From DASZTV01 sp035547515 (GTDB lineage Bacteria; Actinomycetota; Actinomycetes; JAFAQI01): 64,000 nt of DNA. Shown here one piece after another: positions 1 to 9,346 of the stretch. The notes beneath the pieces were generated by a model, which was not told the origin of the DNA, made no database searches, and was given only the letters and a program-made list of their open reading frames with translations. Positions within the stretch are counted from its first letter, which is position 1. Each line of letters begins with the position of its first letter. The translations under genes were made by a program, and so were the position numbers. The DNA lies in contig DASZUS010000027.1 of NCBI GenBank assembly GCA_035547515.1, positions 186,001-250,000 on the forward strand, in the 5' to 3' direction.

Positions 1-59
1 CCACGTCAGTCAGAAAGTCAGCCACGGGCTGCTTCTACCCAAAAGATCTTGAATGATTC

Positions 60-78
60 CTGCCACTTCGCGTGGCAG
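60..78 (-). terminator. Intrinsic terminator of ctaB
   Basis: A 7-bp perfect stem (CTGCCAC/GTGGCAG) with a 5-nt loop lies just past the ctaB stop codon. Read on the minus strand it is followed by a moderately T-rich tail ending in TCTTTT about 15 nt on. Position and shape suggest termination of the ctaB transcript. The tail does not begin directly at the stem, so efficiency is uncertain. Positions 1-59 hold nothing else recognisable. Confidence 0.55.
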
Positions 79-82
79 ACGC

Positions 83-949
83 TCAGACCAGCTGGCTGAC
101 GGCAACCGCGGCGAACAGCAGGGCGAGGTAGCTGATCGAGGCGTGGAACAGCGTCATCGGCCGGGCCGCCTCGCCGCGGAGCACCCGCCGGTGCAGCCGG
201 TGGGCCTCCACGAGGAACGCCGCCCCGAGCACGCCGGCCGCGATGTCGTAGACGATTCCTGCTCCGAACGGGATGAGCACCAGCGAGGCGGCGACCATCG
301 CCCAGGAGTACACGACGATCTGGCGCGTCACGGAGGCCTCGGGCGCAACGACCGGCAGCATCGGCACGCCTGCCGCCGCGTAGTCGTCGCGGAAGCGCAT
401 CGCCAGCGACCAGAAGTGCGGCGGGGTCCACAGGAAGATCACCGCGAAGAGGATGACTGCGGGCCACCCGACGTCGCCGCGCACCGCCGACCAGCCGATC
501 AGCACGGGGAAGCAGCCCGCCGCCCCGCCGATCACGATGTTGGAAGGGGTACGCCGCTTCAGGCCGAGCGTGTAGACGAAGACGTAGAACAAGATGGCGC
601 CGTCGGCAAGCAGCGCGGACAGCCAGTTGGCGCCGAGGCCGAGCAGCAGCGTCGCGGCCGCGCCGAGCGCGACCCCGAAGCGGAGCGCGTTGGCCGGCGA
701 GACCTGGTCCCGGGCGAGCGGGCGCCGCTGCGTACGGTGCATCACCGCGTCGATGTCCCGGTCCGCGACACAGTTGAGCGCGTTGGCGCTGCCCGCGGCG
801 AGCGTGCCGCCTACAAGCGTCGCGCAAGCGGTCCACAGCGACGGAAGGCCCTTGGCGGCGAGCACCATCGCCGGCAGCGTCGTGACCAGCAGCAGCTCGA
901 TGATCCGGGGCTTGGTCAGCGCAACATAGCTACTGACCCGATCGAGCAC
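83..949 (-). CDS. ctaB: Protoheme IX farnesyltransferase (heme O synthase)
   Basis: Transfers a farnesyl group to protoheme IX to make heme O, the precursor of heme A in cytochrome oxidase. It is an integral membrane enzyme of the UbiA superfamily. The 288-aa product carries the family signature near residues 60-78 (NCVADRDID, then MHRTQRRPL), with Asp residues that bind Mg-diphosphate, and a run of about eight hydrophobic helices. The length is normal for the family. The start is GTG with no clear ribosome-binding site; a TANNNT -10 element lies 7 nt upstream, so translation may be leaderless. It is divergent from tkt, the usual arrangement in actinobacteria. Confidence 0.95.
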   Translation of the reverse strand: MLDRVSSYVALTKPRIIELLLVTTLPAMVLAAKGLPSLWTACATLVGGTLAAGSANALNCVADRDIDAVMHRTQRRPLARDQVSPANALRFGVALGAAATLLLGLGANWLSALLADGAILFYVFVYTLGLKRRTPSNIVIGGAAGCFPVLIGWSAVRGDVGWPAVILFAVIFLWTPPHFWSLAMRFRDDYAAAGVPMLPVVAPEASVTRQIVVYSWAMVAASLVLIPFGAGIVYDIAAGVLGAAFLVEAHRLHRRVLRGEAARPMTLFHASISYLALLFAAVAVSQLV

Positions 950-955
950 GTACGA

Positions 956-961
956 ATCCTA
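956..961 (-). promoter_or_regulatory. Candidate leaderless -10 element for ctaB
   Basis: TAGGAT (minus strand) fits the TANNNT -10 consensus. Only 6 nt separate it from the ctaB GTG, which would place the transcript start at or next to the start codon. No Shine-Dalgarno sequence precedes the GTG, which supports a leaderless mRNA. Inferred from spacing only. Confidence 0.4.
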
Positions 962-1019
962 ACGGGGCAGGTGGGAAGGACTGTCACCGACTCGTCCTGC
1001 AGCGTTAGCACTCCCGCGA

Positions 1020-1047
1020 TTGCGGGGCGGGACGATCTCACTACGCT
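1020..1047 (+). promoter_or_regulatory. Candidate promoter of the tkt operon
   Basis: A -35-like TTGCGG (1020-1025) and a -10-like TACGCT (1042-1047) are separated by 16 bp, about 32 bp before the tkt start codon. This is a plausible housekeeping promoter in the 129-bp divergent ctaB/tkt spacer. Match quality is moderate. Confidence 0.35.
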
Positions 1048-1078
1048 CGAACATGATCAACCGACGGGAGAATCAGCG

Positions 1079-3160
1079 GTGAGCGCAGCGAGCCAGCGGC
1101 TCGAGTGGACCGAGACCGACGACCTCGCGGTAAAGGTGGTCCGCGCACTCGCGATGGACGCCGTCGAGGCGGCCGGCAACGGGCATCCGGGCACCGCGAT
1201 GAGCCTCGCGCCCGCGGCCTACCTGCTCTTCCAGAAGCTGCTGCGCCACGACCCGACGGACCCGAGCTGGGCTGGCCGCGACCGGTTCGTGCTCAGCTGC
1301 GGGCACTCGAGCCTCACCCTCTACATCCAGCTCTTCCTGTCCGGCTACGGCCTGACGATCGAGGACCTGCGGCTGCTGCGACAGTGGGGGTCGCTGACGC
1401 CGGGCCATCCGGAGCACGGGCACACCGCCGGCGTCGAGGTGACCACGGGCCCGCTCGGCCAGGGCATCGCCAATGCCGTCGGCATGGCCATGGCCTCGCG
1501 CTACGAGCGGGGGCTGTTCGACCCCGACACTCCTGCGGGGCAGAGCCTGTTCGACCACACCATCTGGTGCTTCGCCTCCGACGGCGACATGGAGGAGGGG
1601 ATCTCCGGCGAGGCCAGCTCGATCGCCGGCCACCAGCAGCTCGGCAACCTGGTCGTCCTCTACGACGACAACCACATCTCGATCGAGGGCGACACGAAGG
1701 TCGCCTTCTCCGAGGACGTGGCGGCGCGCTACGAGGCCTACGGCTGGCACACCCTGCACGTGCCCGACGTCAACGACGTCCAGGCCGTGTACGACGCCTT
1801 CGTCGCGGCGCAGGCGGAGACCTCTAAGCCGACCCTCATCGTGGTCCGCTCGATCATCGGGTGGCCCGCGCCCAACAAGCAGAACACCGGCAAGGCCCAC
1901 GGCGCGGCGCTGGGCTCCGACGAGGTGGCGGCGACCAAGGAGGCGCTCGGACTCGATCCGGCGGTCAGCTTCTACTGCCCCGACGAGGTGCTCGCGCACG
2001 CCCGCAAGGTGATCGACCGCGGCCGCGCTGCCCACGAGGCGTGGCAGGAGCAGTTCGACGCCTGGGCCACGGCCGAGCCGGATCGCGCCGCAGAGCGGCA
2101 GCGGATCGCCGAGCGGCGACTGCCCGCCGGATGGGACGCCAAGCTGCCGACCTTCGCCGAGGAGACGTCGATCTCGACCCGCAAGGCCAGCGAGGCCGTG
2201 ATCCAGGAGCTCGCGGCAGCGCTGCCGGAGCTCTGGGGAGGCTCGGCTGATCTTGCCGAGAGCAACAACACCGAGATCCACGGCGCCGCGTCGTTCCTGC
2301 CCGAGGCCCACGGCGGCTCGCCGTACGGCCGGATCCTGCACTTCGGGATCCGCGAGCACGCGATGGGCGCGATCATGAACGGCATCACCCTGCACGGCGG
2401 CACGCGCGTGTTCGGCGGCACGTTCCTGACGTTCTCGGACTACATGCGCGGCTCGGTGCGGCTGGCCGCACTGATGAAGCTGCCGGTCACCTTCGTGTGG
2501 ACCCACGACTCGATCGGACTCGGCGAGGACGGCCCGACCCATCAGCCGATCGAGCACCTCGCATCGCTTCGCGCGATCCCCGGTCTTGACGTCGTCCGAC
2601 CCGCTGACGCCACCGAGACCTCGATCGCGTGGCGCACGATCATCGAGAACAACGACCGCCCTGCCGGGCTCATCCTCAGCCGCCAGAACCTGCCGGTCAT
2701 CGACCGCTCGAAGCTCGCCGCCGCCGAGGGCGTGGCCCGTGGCGCCTATGTCCTCGCGGAGGCGTCGACCGGGACCGCAGAGGTGATCATCATCGCGACC
2801 GGGAGCGAGGTGGCGATCGCGCTCGAGGCCCGCGAGCGCCTCGAGGCCGACGGCACGCCCACCCGCGTCGTCTCCATGCCCTGCCGGGAGTGGTTCGAGG
2901 CGCAGGACGCGGCCTACCAGCAGGAAGTGCTGCCGCCGCGGATCCGGGCTCGGGTGTCGGTCGAGGCCGCAGTCGCGCTCGGCTGGCGCGACTTCGTCGG
3001 CGACCACGGCGAGTGCTTGTCGATCGAGCACTTCGGTGCCAGCGCGCCGTACGCCGTGCTTTTCGAGCAGTTCGGGTTCACCGCGGACCGTGTCGTCGCG
3101 GCAGCCCACGCCAGCCTGTCCAAGGTCGGCGCAACCAAGGGCTCCACGACCGGCAACTAG
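1079..3160 (+). CDS. tkt: Transketolase
   Basis: Thiamine-diphosphate enzyme moving two-carbon ketol units between sugar phosphates in the non-oxidative pentose phosphate pathway. The 693-aa protein has the N-terminal GHPGTAMSLAP segment, the ThDP/Mg motif (SDGDMEEGI, then about 20 residues to DDNH), the pyrimidine-binding middle domain (GIREHAMGAIMNG) and a C-terminal transketolase domain. GTG is chosen as start because GGGAG lies 8 nt upstream and it gives the usual family length; the frame is open further upstream, but that part lacks similarity to the family. It is the first gene of a plus-strand operon with tal, pgi, zwf, opcA and pgl. Confidence 0.97.
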   Translation: MSAASQRLEWTETDDLAVKVVRALAMDAVEAAGNGHPGTAMSLAPAAYLLFQKLLRHDPTDPSWAGRDRFVLSCGHSSLTLYIQLFLSGYGLTIEDLRLLRQWGSLTPGHPEHGHTAGVEVTTGPLGQGIANAVGMAMASRYERGLFDPDTPAGQSLFDHTIWCFASDGDMEEGISGEASSIAGHQQLGNLVVLYDDNHISIEGDTKVAFSEDVAARYEAYGWHTLHVPDVNDVQAVYDAFVAAQAETSKPTLIVVRSIIGWPAPNKQNTGKAHGAALGSDEVAATKEALGLDPAVSFYCPDEVLAHARKVIDRGRAAHEAWQEQFDAWATAEPDRAAERQRIAERRLPAGWDAKLPTFAEETSISTRKASEAVIQELAAALPELWGGSADLAESNNTEIHGAASFLPEAHGGSPYGRILHFGIREHAMGAIMNGITLHGGTRVFGGTFLTFSDYMRGSVRLAALMKLPVTFVWTHDSIGLGEDGPTHQPIEHLASLRAIPGLDVVRPADATETSIAWRTIIENNDRPAGLILSRQNLPVIDRSKLAAAEGVARGAYVLAEASTGTAEVIIIATGSEVAIALEARERLEADGTPTRVVSMPCREWFEAQDAAYQQEVLPPRIRARVSVEAAVALGWRDFVGDHGECLSIEHFGASAPYAVLFEQFGFTADRVVAAAHASLSKVGATKGSTTGN

Positions 3161-3207
3161 TCGGAGCTCACCACCGAGGAAGACCCCAACATCGAGGAGC
3201 GGTACAG

Positions 3208-4320
3208 ATGACCGACGCGCTCAAGCAACTGTCAGACGCCGGGGTCGCGATCTGGCTCGACGACCTTTCCCGCTCCCGGGTGGTCACCGGGAACCTCGCC
3301 GGCCTGGTGCGCGACAGCCACGTCGTCGGCATCACCACCAACCCGACGATCTTCCAGAAGGCGATCAGCGGCAGCGAGATCTACGACGACCAGGTGCGCG
3401 ATCTCGCGACGCGCGGCGTGACTGTCGAGGAGGCGCTGCGGGCCATCACCGCCTTCGATGTGCGCGAGGCCTGCGACGTGCTGCGCCCGGCGTACGACGC
3501 GAGTGGCGGTGTCGACGGACGGGTGTCGATCGAGGTGAGCCCGGCGCTGGCCAACAACACCGAGGCCACGATCGCCGAAGCGCGGGCGCTGTGGTGGCTG
3601 GTCGACCGGCCCAACCTGTTCATCAAGATCCCCGCGACCAAGGCGGGGCTGCCCGCGATCGCGCAGGTCCTGTCCGAAGGCATCAGCGTGAACGTGACGC
3701 TGATCTTCTCCCTCGAGCGGTACGGCGAGGTGCTCGACGCGTTCATCGAGGGTCTCGAGCGGGCCAGGGTTGCGGGCCACGACCTGTCGACGATCGGTTC
3801 CGTCGGATCGTTCTTCGTGTCGCGCGTCGACTCGGAGGTCGACGCCCGGCTGGACAAGATCGGCTCCGAGGACGCCAAGGCCCTGCGCGGCAAGGCCGCG
3901 ATCGCGAACGCTCGCTTGGCCTTCGAGCTCTACGAGAAGAAGCTCGACACCGACCGCTGGCGGGCGCTTGCGCAGGCCGGGGCAAAGCCGCAGCGGCCGT
4001 TGTGGGCATCGACCTCCACGAAGGACCCGTCGTACGACGACACGATGTACGTCGTCCAGCTGGTCACCGACGGGGTCGTCAACACGATGCCCGAGCCGAC
4101 GATCCACGCGGTCGCCGACCACGGGAAGGTGACCGGCGACACGATCCGGCCGAACTACGCCGACGCGCATGAGGTGATGGACGCGCTTGCCTCGGTGGGC
4201 GTCGACTACGACGACGTCGTACGCGTCCTCGAGGAAGAGGGAGTCGAGAAGTTCGTGGCGTCCTGGAACGAGCTGACCGAGTCGACGAAGGCAGAGCTCG
4301 AGAAGCTGGCGGCCGAATGA
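3208..4320 (+). CDS. tal: Transaldolase
   Basis: Transfers a dihydroxyacetone unit between sedoheptulose 7-phosphate and glyceraldehyde 3-phosphate, linking the pentose phosphate pathway to glycolysis. The 370-aa product is the long actinobacterial type. It contains the Schiff-base lysine in NLFIKIPAT (around residue 135) and the N-terminal TTNPTIFQKAI signature. ATG is preceded by GAGGAG at good spacing. It lies 47 bp after tkt and 49 bp before pgi, in the same operon. Confidence 0.97.
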   Translation: MTDALKQLSDAGVAIWLDDLSRSRVVTGNLAGLVRDSHVVGITTNPTIFQKAISGSEIYDDQVRDLATRGVTVEEALRAITAFDVREACDVLRPAYDASGGVDGRVSIEVSPALANNTEATIAEARALWWLVDRPNLFIKIPATKAGLPAIAQVLSEGISVNVTLIFSLERYGEVLDAFIEGLERARVAGHDLSTIGSVGSFFVSRVDSEVDARLDKIGSEDAKALRGKAAIANARLAFELYEKKLDTDRWRALAQAGAKPQRPLWASTSTKDPSYDDTMYVVQLVTDGVVNTMPEPTIHAVADHGKVTGDTIRPNYADAHEVMDALASVGVDYDDVVRVLEEEGVEKFVASWNELTESTKAELEKLAAE

Positions 4321-4369
4321 GCGCCGGCACAGCCGGCTCCGCCGCCGGGCCTCTGGCGAGGTGGCGAGC

Positions 4370-5998
4370 GTGAGCACTCCTGAGAGCGTGTCGGGCGGGA
4401 ACGTCACCGTCTCCTTCGCCGGTGCCGATGTGGTCTCGGCGCGAGATCGCGCCCTGTCCGAGAACATGGGCATCGCAGCTCGCATCGCGGCGAAGGACGC
4501 CGGCCTGTGGGGGCCGGATGCCGCCGCTGAAGCAACCGTTCGGCTGGGCTGGCTCGACTGCATGACGATCTCCCGGCCGCTGGTCGCCGAGATCGAGCAG
4601 CTGCGGGCCGACCTGCGGAGCCGGGGCGTCGACCACGTCGTCCTCGCAGGGATGGGCGGCTCGTCCCTTGCCCCCGAGGTCATCACGGCGACCTACGGCG
4701 TCGAGCTCACCACTCTCGACACCACCGACCCGGGCCAGGTCGGCGCGGCGCTCGCGGACCGGATCGACCGAACCGTGGTGGTCGTCTCCAGCAAGAGCGG
4801 CGGAACCCTCGAGACCGACAGCCACCGCCGCGCCTACGAGCAGGCGTTCCGAGACGCTGGCATCGACCCGGCGGAGCGGATCGTCGTGGTGACCGATCCG
4901 GGCTCCCCGCTGCACCGGGTGGCGAGCGACGCCGGGTACCGGGTGTTCGAGGCCGACCCCAACGTGGGCGGCCGTTACAGCGCGTTGACCGCATTCGGCC
5001 TGGTGCCCAGCGGCCTCGCCGGCGTACCGGTGGGTGAGCTGCTCGACGCCGCGGAGGGCGTCTTCGCGACGCTTTCGGGCGACTACGGGAACGCCGCGGC
5101 TGCGCTCGGCGCGGCCCTGGGAGGGCTGGGCGTCGACGGTCACGACAAGGTCGTGATCGCGGACGGCGGGTCCGGCATTGCCGGGTTCGGCGACTGGGCC
5201 GAGCAGCTGATCGCCGAATCGACCGGCAAGTCCGGCCGCGGCCTGCTTCCGGTCGTCGTGGACTCGGTCAGCGCGCCCGGCTACACCGCGCTCAGCGACA
5301 CCCACCTGGTCACGATCGGCGCGACACCGCCGATCGCCGGCACCGCCGTCGACGGCCCGCTCGGTGCGCAGTTCCTCGCCTGGGAGTTCGCGACCGCGTT
5401 CGCCGGCCGCGTCCTCGGCATCGACCCGTTCAACCAGCCGAACGTGCAGGAGTCCAAGGACAACACGAAAGCGGTCCTCGAGGCCGCTGGCGAGGGCGAC
5501 CTGCCGACCGGCACCCCCGCGTTCGTCGAGGGTCCCGTGGAGGTCTACGCCGAGGCCGAGGACCTGCGCGGTGCGACGGATCTGGCTGGCGTGATCCAGA
5601 GCCTGCTGGCCGCCGTACCCGACCGCGGGTACCTCGCGGTGATGGCCTACCTCAACCGGCTCGCCGACGCCGACGCCGCAAAGCTCCGCGACCAGCTCGC
5701 GGCGCGCATGGACCATCCGGTGACCTTCGGATGGGGGCCGAGGTTCCTGCACTCGACCGGCCAGTTCCACAAGGGCGGGCCCCCGGTCGCCGTGTTCCTG
5801 CAGATCACCGGCGCAGTGGCCGAGGACGTCGCGATCCCGGGTCAGCCGTTCAGCTTCGGCCGGTTGCAGATGGCGCAGGCACTCGGCGACCTGCAGGCAC
5901 TACGCGCCCGCTCGCGCCCCGCTGTACGGCTGCACCTCACCGATCGCGCCGCAGGCATCTCGGCCCTGCTCACCGCCTCACGAGGAGCGGCGCCGTGA
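4370..5998 (+). CDS. pgi: Glucose-6-phosphate isomerase (operon-type)
   Basis: Interconverts glucose 6-phosphate and fructose 6-phosphate. The 542-aa protein shows sugar-isomerase (SIS) domains: GMGGSSLAPEV near residue 90, SSKSGGTLET near 140 and FNQPNVQESK near 355, the last like the PGI signature. It resembles the PGI form found next to tal and zwf in actinobacteria, or fused to tal in some bacteria, rather than the classical longer enzyme. A GTG 9 nt upstream (4361) is an alternative start; 4370 is preferred for its GAGG spacing. Its TGA overlaps the zwf GTG (GTGA), indicating translational coupling. Confidence 0.9.
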   Translation: MSTPESVSGGNVTVSFAGADVVSARDRALSENMGIAARIAAKDAGLWGPDAAAEATVRLGWLDCMTISRPLVAEIEQLRADLRSRGVDHVVLAGMGGSSLAPEVITATYGVELTTLDTTDPGQVGAALADRIDRTVVVVSSKSGGTLETDSHRRAYEQAFRDAGIDPAERIVVVTDPGSPLHRVASDAGYRVFEADPNVGGRYSALTAFGLVPSGLAGVPVGELLDAAEGVFATLSGDYGNAAAALGAALGGLGVDGHDKVVIADGGSGIAGFGDWAEQLIAESTGKSGRGLLPVVVDSVSAPGYTALSDTHLVTIGATPPIAGTAVDGPLGAQFLAWEFATAFAGRVLGIDPFNQPNVQESKDNTKAVLEAAGEGDLPTGTPAFVEGPVEVYAEAEDLRGATDLAGVIQSLLAAVPDRGYLAVMAYLNRLADADAAKLRDQLAARMDHPVTFGWGPRFLHSTGQFHKGGPPVAVFLQITGAVAEDVAIPGQPFSFGRLQMAQALGDLQALRARSRPAVRLHLTDRAAGISALLTASRGAAP

Positions 5999-7533
5999 CC
6001 GTTCCTTCCGGCTCGGCCGGCAACCCGCTGCGCGACCCGCGAGACCGTCGCCTTCCGCGCGTCCCGGGACCGTGCGCGATCGTCGTGTTCGGCATCACCG
6101 GCGACCTCGCCCGCAAGAAGCTGATCCCGGCGATCTACGACCTGTCCAACCGGGGGCTGCTGCCGCCGGGCTTCGCACTGCTCGGCTTCGCCCGTCGCGA
6201 CTGGGACACCGGAGACTTCGAGAGCCTCGCGCGCAAATCGGCACAGGACCACGCGCGTACCGAGTTCCGCGAGGACGTCTGGAAGCGCGTTGCCGCGTCG
6301 CTGCAGTTCCTGCCGGGATCGTTCGACGACGACGAGGCCTTCGACAACCTCGCGTCGTGCCTGGTGGAGCTCGAGAAGAGCCACGGCATCCAGGGCAATG
6401 CCGCGTTCTACCTCTCGATCCCGCCCGCGGCATTCCCCATCGTCCTCAAGCAGATGCAACGCACCGGCATGGCCGACAACGCGAAGTCCGGAGGTTGGCG
6501 ACGCGTGGTCGTCGAGAAGCCTTTCGGTCATGACCTCGCCTCGGCCATGGAGCTCAACGCACTGGTCGACGAGGTCTTCTCCCCCAGTGACGTCTTTCGC
6601 ATCGACCACTACCTGGGCAAGGAGACCGTGCAGAACATGTTGGCGTTGCGGTTCGCCAACACGCTGTTCGAGCCGATCTGGAACTCCAACTACGTCGACT
6701 CGGTGCAGTTCACGATGGCGGAGGACGTCGGCATCGGCGGTCGCGCGGCCTTCTACGACAGCGCCGGCGCCGCCCGGGACGTCCTTCAAAACCACATGCT
6801 CCAGCTGCTCGCCCTGACCGCGATGGAGGAGCCGGTCTCCTTCGACGCCGAGGCGATCCGCACTGAGAAGCTCAAGGTCCTCAACGCGATCTCCCTGCCC
6901 GACAACCTCGCGCGCTACGCGATCCGCGGGCAGTACGACCAGGGCTGGCTGGCCGGCGAGCGGGTCCCGGCGTACCTCGACGAGGAGGGGATCCCGAAGG
7001 ACTCGCGGACGGAGACCTACGCCGCCGTACGGCTGGGCATCGAGACTCGGCGGTGGGCGGGGGTTCCGTTCTACCTGCGGACCGGCAAGCGGCTCCCCCG
7101 GCGGGTGACCGAGATCGCGGTCAGCTTCAAGACCGCGCCACACCTGCCGTTCGACGTGACCGACACGGTGGAGCTCGGCCACAACCAGCTGGTCGTGCGG
7201 GTGCAGCCCGACGAGGGCGTCACGCTGCGGTTCGGCTCCAAGGTGCCGGGCTCGGCAATGGAGGTCCGCGACGTGTCGATGGACTTCCTGTACGGCGAGG
7301 CGTTCACCGAGTCCTCACCCGAGGCCTATGAGCGGCTGATCCTCGACGTACTGCTGGGCGACGCCACGCTGTTCCCTCGCAACGAGGAGGTACATGCCTC
7401 GTGGAAGGTCATCGACCGGCTGGAGGACTTCTGGTCGACGACCGTCCCGGAGAAGTACCGCGCCGGCGAATGGGGCCCCCGCGGCGCCGACGAGATGCTC
7501 GCGGCCGACGGCCGCACGTGGCGGCGGCCATGA
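5995..7533 (+). CDS. zwf: Glucose-6-phosphate 1-dehydrogenase
   Basis: Oxidises glucose 6-phosphate to 6-phosphogluconolactone with NADP, the entry step of the oxidative pentose phosphate pathway. The 512-aa protein has the Rossmann motif GITGDLARKKL (about residues 28-38), the EKPFGHD segment, and the substrate-binding and catalytic signature RIDHYLGKE. GTG overlaps the pgi stop and is preceded by GAGGAG. Its neighbour opcA encodes the assembly/activation factor this enzyme uses in actinobacteria. Confidence 0.97.
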   Translation: MTVPSGSAGNPLRDPRDRRLPRVPGPCAIVVFGITGDLARKKLIPAIYDLSNRGLLPPGFALLGFARRDWDTGDFESLARKSAQDHARTEFREDVWKRVAASLQFLPGSFDDDEAFDNLASCLVELEKSHGIQGNAAFYLSIPPAAFPIVLKQMQRTGMADNAKSGGWRRVVVEKPFGHDLASAMELNALVDEVFSPSDVFRIDHYLGKETVQNMLALRFANTLFEPIWNSNYVDSVQFTMAEDVGIGGRAAFYDSAGAARDVLQNHMLQLLALTAMEEPVSFDAEAIRTEKLKVLNAISLPDNLARYAIRGQYDQGWLAGERVPAYLDEEGIPKDSRTETYAAVRLGIETRRWAGVPFYLRTGKRLPRRVTEIAVSFKTAPHLPFDVTDTVELGHNQLVVRVQPDEGVTLRFGSKVPGSAMEVRDVSMDFLYGEAFTESSPEAYERLILDVLLGDATLFPRNEEVHASWKVIDRLEDFWSTTVPEKYRAGEWGPRGADEMLAADGRTWRRP

Positions 7534-7570
7534 CCAGGACGGTCAACCAGTCCGGGAAGGCGGCGAGCTG

Positions 7571-8551
7571 ATGGCGACCACCTTGTGGGACACGACCGGC
7601 AGCGAGGTCGTGAAGGCGCTGCTCGCGGAGCGGCGCGCGGCCGGAGCGCTCGCCTCGGGCCTGGCCCTGACGCTGGTCGCCGTCGTGGACGAGCGCCGAG
7701 TGCAGGAAGCCGAGCAGGCCGCGACGATCGCGGCGGCAGCGCACCCGTGCCGGCTCGTGATCATCGTTCGCCACTCGATCAACGCGGAGAGTCGCCTCGA
7801 CGCCGAGGTGCAGATCGGCGGGCGGCTGGGGTCGACCGAGGCCGTCGTCATGCGGATGTACGGACGCCTCGGGCTGCATGCCGAGTCCGTCGTACTGCCG
7901 CTGCTCGCTCCGGACGCGCCCGTCGTGACGTGGTGGCACGGGCCGCCCCCCGACGAGATCGCGACGGACGCCCTCGGCGTTCTTGCCAACCGGCGCATCA
8001 CCGACTCCTCACTCGCGGCGGACCCGCTGGAGGCCCTGCGCACTCGGGCGGCCGACTTCGTCTCGGGCGACACCGACCTCGTGTGGACCCGGGCCACGCC
8101 GTGGCGGGCGCTGCTGGCGTCGGCGATGGACGGGGTCGACGGCACCGCCGTGTCCGCCACAGTTTCGGCAGCCGCCGGCAACGGCAGCGCCGCGCTGCTC
8201 GCCGGCTGGCTCGGCTCACGGCTGGACGTGCCGACGGAGCTCGACGAGAGCGGCGGTCCCGGAATCACCGGGGTCGAGCTGGTGGTGAGGCTGCCTGACG
8301 GCAACGACTGCCCGATCCGGATCGAACGTCCCGACGGGGTCTCGGCGAAGCTCACCCGCGGCGATGAGGACGCGCGGGTCCTGCCGCTGCCGCGCCGCGA
8401 GCTCGGTGACCTGCTCGCGGAGGAGCTGCGCCGGATGGATCCGGACCCGGTCTACGCGGAGGCGCTGACCAAGTGCACCGGCATCCACGTCGACCTGTCG
8501 CCACGCAGCAGGATTCTCGTATGGCGCGACCCGGCTCTCGCCGGGTCGTGA
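7571..8551 (+). CDS. opcA: Glucose-6-phosphate dehydrogenase assembly protein
   Basis: OpcA-family protein needed for assembly or activity of the oligomeric glucose-6-phosphate dehydrogenase encoded just upstream. The 326-aa product starts MATTLWDTTGSEV and contains the family's VTWWHGPPP segment near residue 120. ATG is chosen because GGGAAGG lies 9-10 nt upstream. OpcA is largely confined to actinobacteria and cyanobacteria, so it also supports the taxonomic assignment. The next start (pgl) follows after 7 nt. Confidence 0.93.
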   Translation: MATTLWDTTGSEVVKALLAERRAAGALASGLALTLVAVVDERRVQEAEQAATIAAAAHPCRLVIIVRHSINAESRLDAEVQIGGRLGSTEAVVMRMYGRLGLHAESVVLPLLAPDAPVVTWWHGPPPDEIATDALGVLANRRITDSSLAADPLEALRTRAADFVSGDTDLVWTRATPWRALLASAMDGVDGTAVSATVSAAAGNGSAALLAGWLGSRLDVPTELDESGGPGITGVELVVRLPDGNDCPIRIERPDGVSAKLTRGDEDARVLPLPRRELGDLLAEELRRMDPDPVYAEALTKCTGIHVDLSPRSRILVWRDPALAGS

Positions 8552-8558
8552 TGCGGCG

Positions 8559-9296
8559 ATGAGCGAACCACTCGTCGTCGTACATCGAGATGCCACGGTG
8601 CTCTCGCAAGCGGTCGCCGCTCGGATCATTGCCGACGTCACTGACGCGCAGGCCGCGCGCGGCACCGCATCGATCGTGCTGACCGGCGGCGGCATCGGCG
8701 GCGCCACTCTGCGGGAGCTCGCCGCCGCGCCCGCCCGTGAGGCGATCGACTGGTCCGCCCTGGACGTCTGGTGGGGCGACGAGCGCTTCCTGCCCGCGGG
8801 CAGCCCGGACCGCAACGACACGCAGGCGCGCGAAGCCCTGCTCGCCCACGTGCCGCTCGACCCGAAGCGGATCCACCCGATGGCGGCGAGCAACGGGCAG
8901 TACGGCGACGACCTCGACGCGGCAGCCGCCGCCTACGCCGAACAGCTCGCGGCTGCTGCGGCGGACGGCGGGCCCGTGCCTGCGTTTGACGTACTGCTGC
9001 TCGGCGTCGGGCCCGACGGTCATGTCGCCTCTCTGTTCCCCGACGCGCCGGGCCTCAGCGACGAGCGCCCGGTCATCGGCGTACGCGGAGCGTCGAAGCC
9101 GCCACCGACCCGCATCTCCCTCGGCCTCAACGCGATCAACGCCGCGCGAGAGGTCTGGCTCGTCGCGGCCGGCGAGGAGAAGGCCGCCGCTGTCAAGGCA
9201 GCGCTGGGCGGCGAGGCGGGCTTACCCGCGGCGCGCGTCCACGGTCGAGAGGCCACCAAGTGGCTGCTCGACCGGGCAGCCGCCTCCGCCCTCTAG
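8559..9296 (+). CDS. pgl: 6-phosphogluconolactonase
   Basis: Hydrolyses 6-phosphogluconolactone to 6-phosphogluconate, completing the two-step oxidation begun by Zwf. The 245-aa NagB-fold protein shows the GGGIGGATLREL loop and the VWWGDERFLP motif near residue 70, with GVGPDGHVASLFP further on, which carries the putative catalytic His. Last gene of the tkt operon. Its TAG is followed immediately by a 50-bp palindromic element. Confidence 0.95.
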   Translation: MSEPLVVVHRDATVLSQAVAARIIADVTDAQAARGTASIVLTGGGIGGATLRELAAAPAREAIDWSALDVWWGDERFLPAGSPDRNDTQAREALLAHVPLDPKRIHPMAASNGQYGDDLDAAAAAYAEQLAAAAADGGPVPAFDVLLLGVGPDGHVASLFPDAPGLSDERPVIGVRGASKPPPTRISLGLNAINAAREVWLVAAGEEKAAAVKAALGGEAGLPAARVHGREATKWLLDRAAASAL

Positions 9297-9346
9297 CAGG
9301 TTGTGAGTCCCCTGCCGCACCAGGGCGCGGCCTGCGCCTCACAACC
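9297..9346. repeat. 50-bp palindromic element, family 1, left copy
   Basis: The outer arms GGTTGTGAG (9299-9307) and CTCACAACC (9338-9346) are perfect inverted repeats around a GC-rich core with a smaller CCCTG/CAGGG hairpin. The element is the same length as, and in the same orientation as, the copy at 10362-10411; I count 40 of 50 identical positions. It lies between the convergent pgl and DUF559 genes and contains the DUF559 stop codon, so it could also act as a bidirectional terminator. Confidence 0.8.

Noticed and set aside
1004..1030. Possible CIRCE (HrcA) operator in the ctaB/tkt spacer
   Set aside because: TTAGCACTC is present, but the matching GAGTGCTAA half after 9 nt is absent.
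1047..1062. Possible LexA box before tkt (CGAACATGATC...)
   Set aside because: Only the left half-site CGAAC is present; the GTTCG half is missing.
1073..3109. Long open frame antisense to tkt (and similar long antisense frames over alaS, rel, zwf and others)
   Set aside because: The translations are Arg/Gly/Ala/Asp-rich with no family motif, and each lies opposite a clear gene; such frames are expected in very GC-rich DNA.
9297..9346. CRISPR repeat or IS terminal repeat
   Set aside because: Only two copies about 1 kb apart, no spacer ladder, no cas genes, no transposase, and no target-site duplication visible at either edge.
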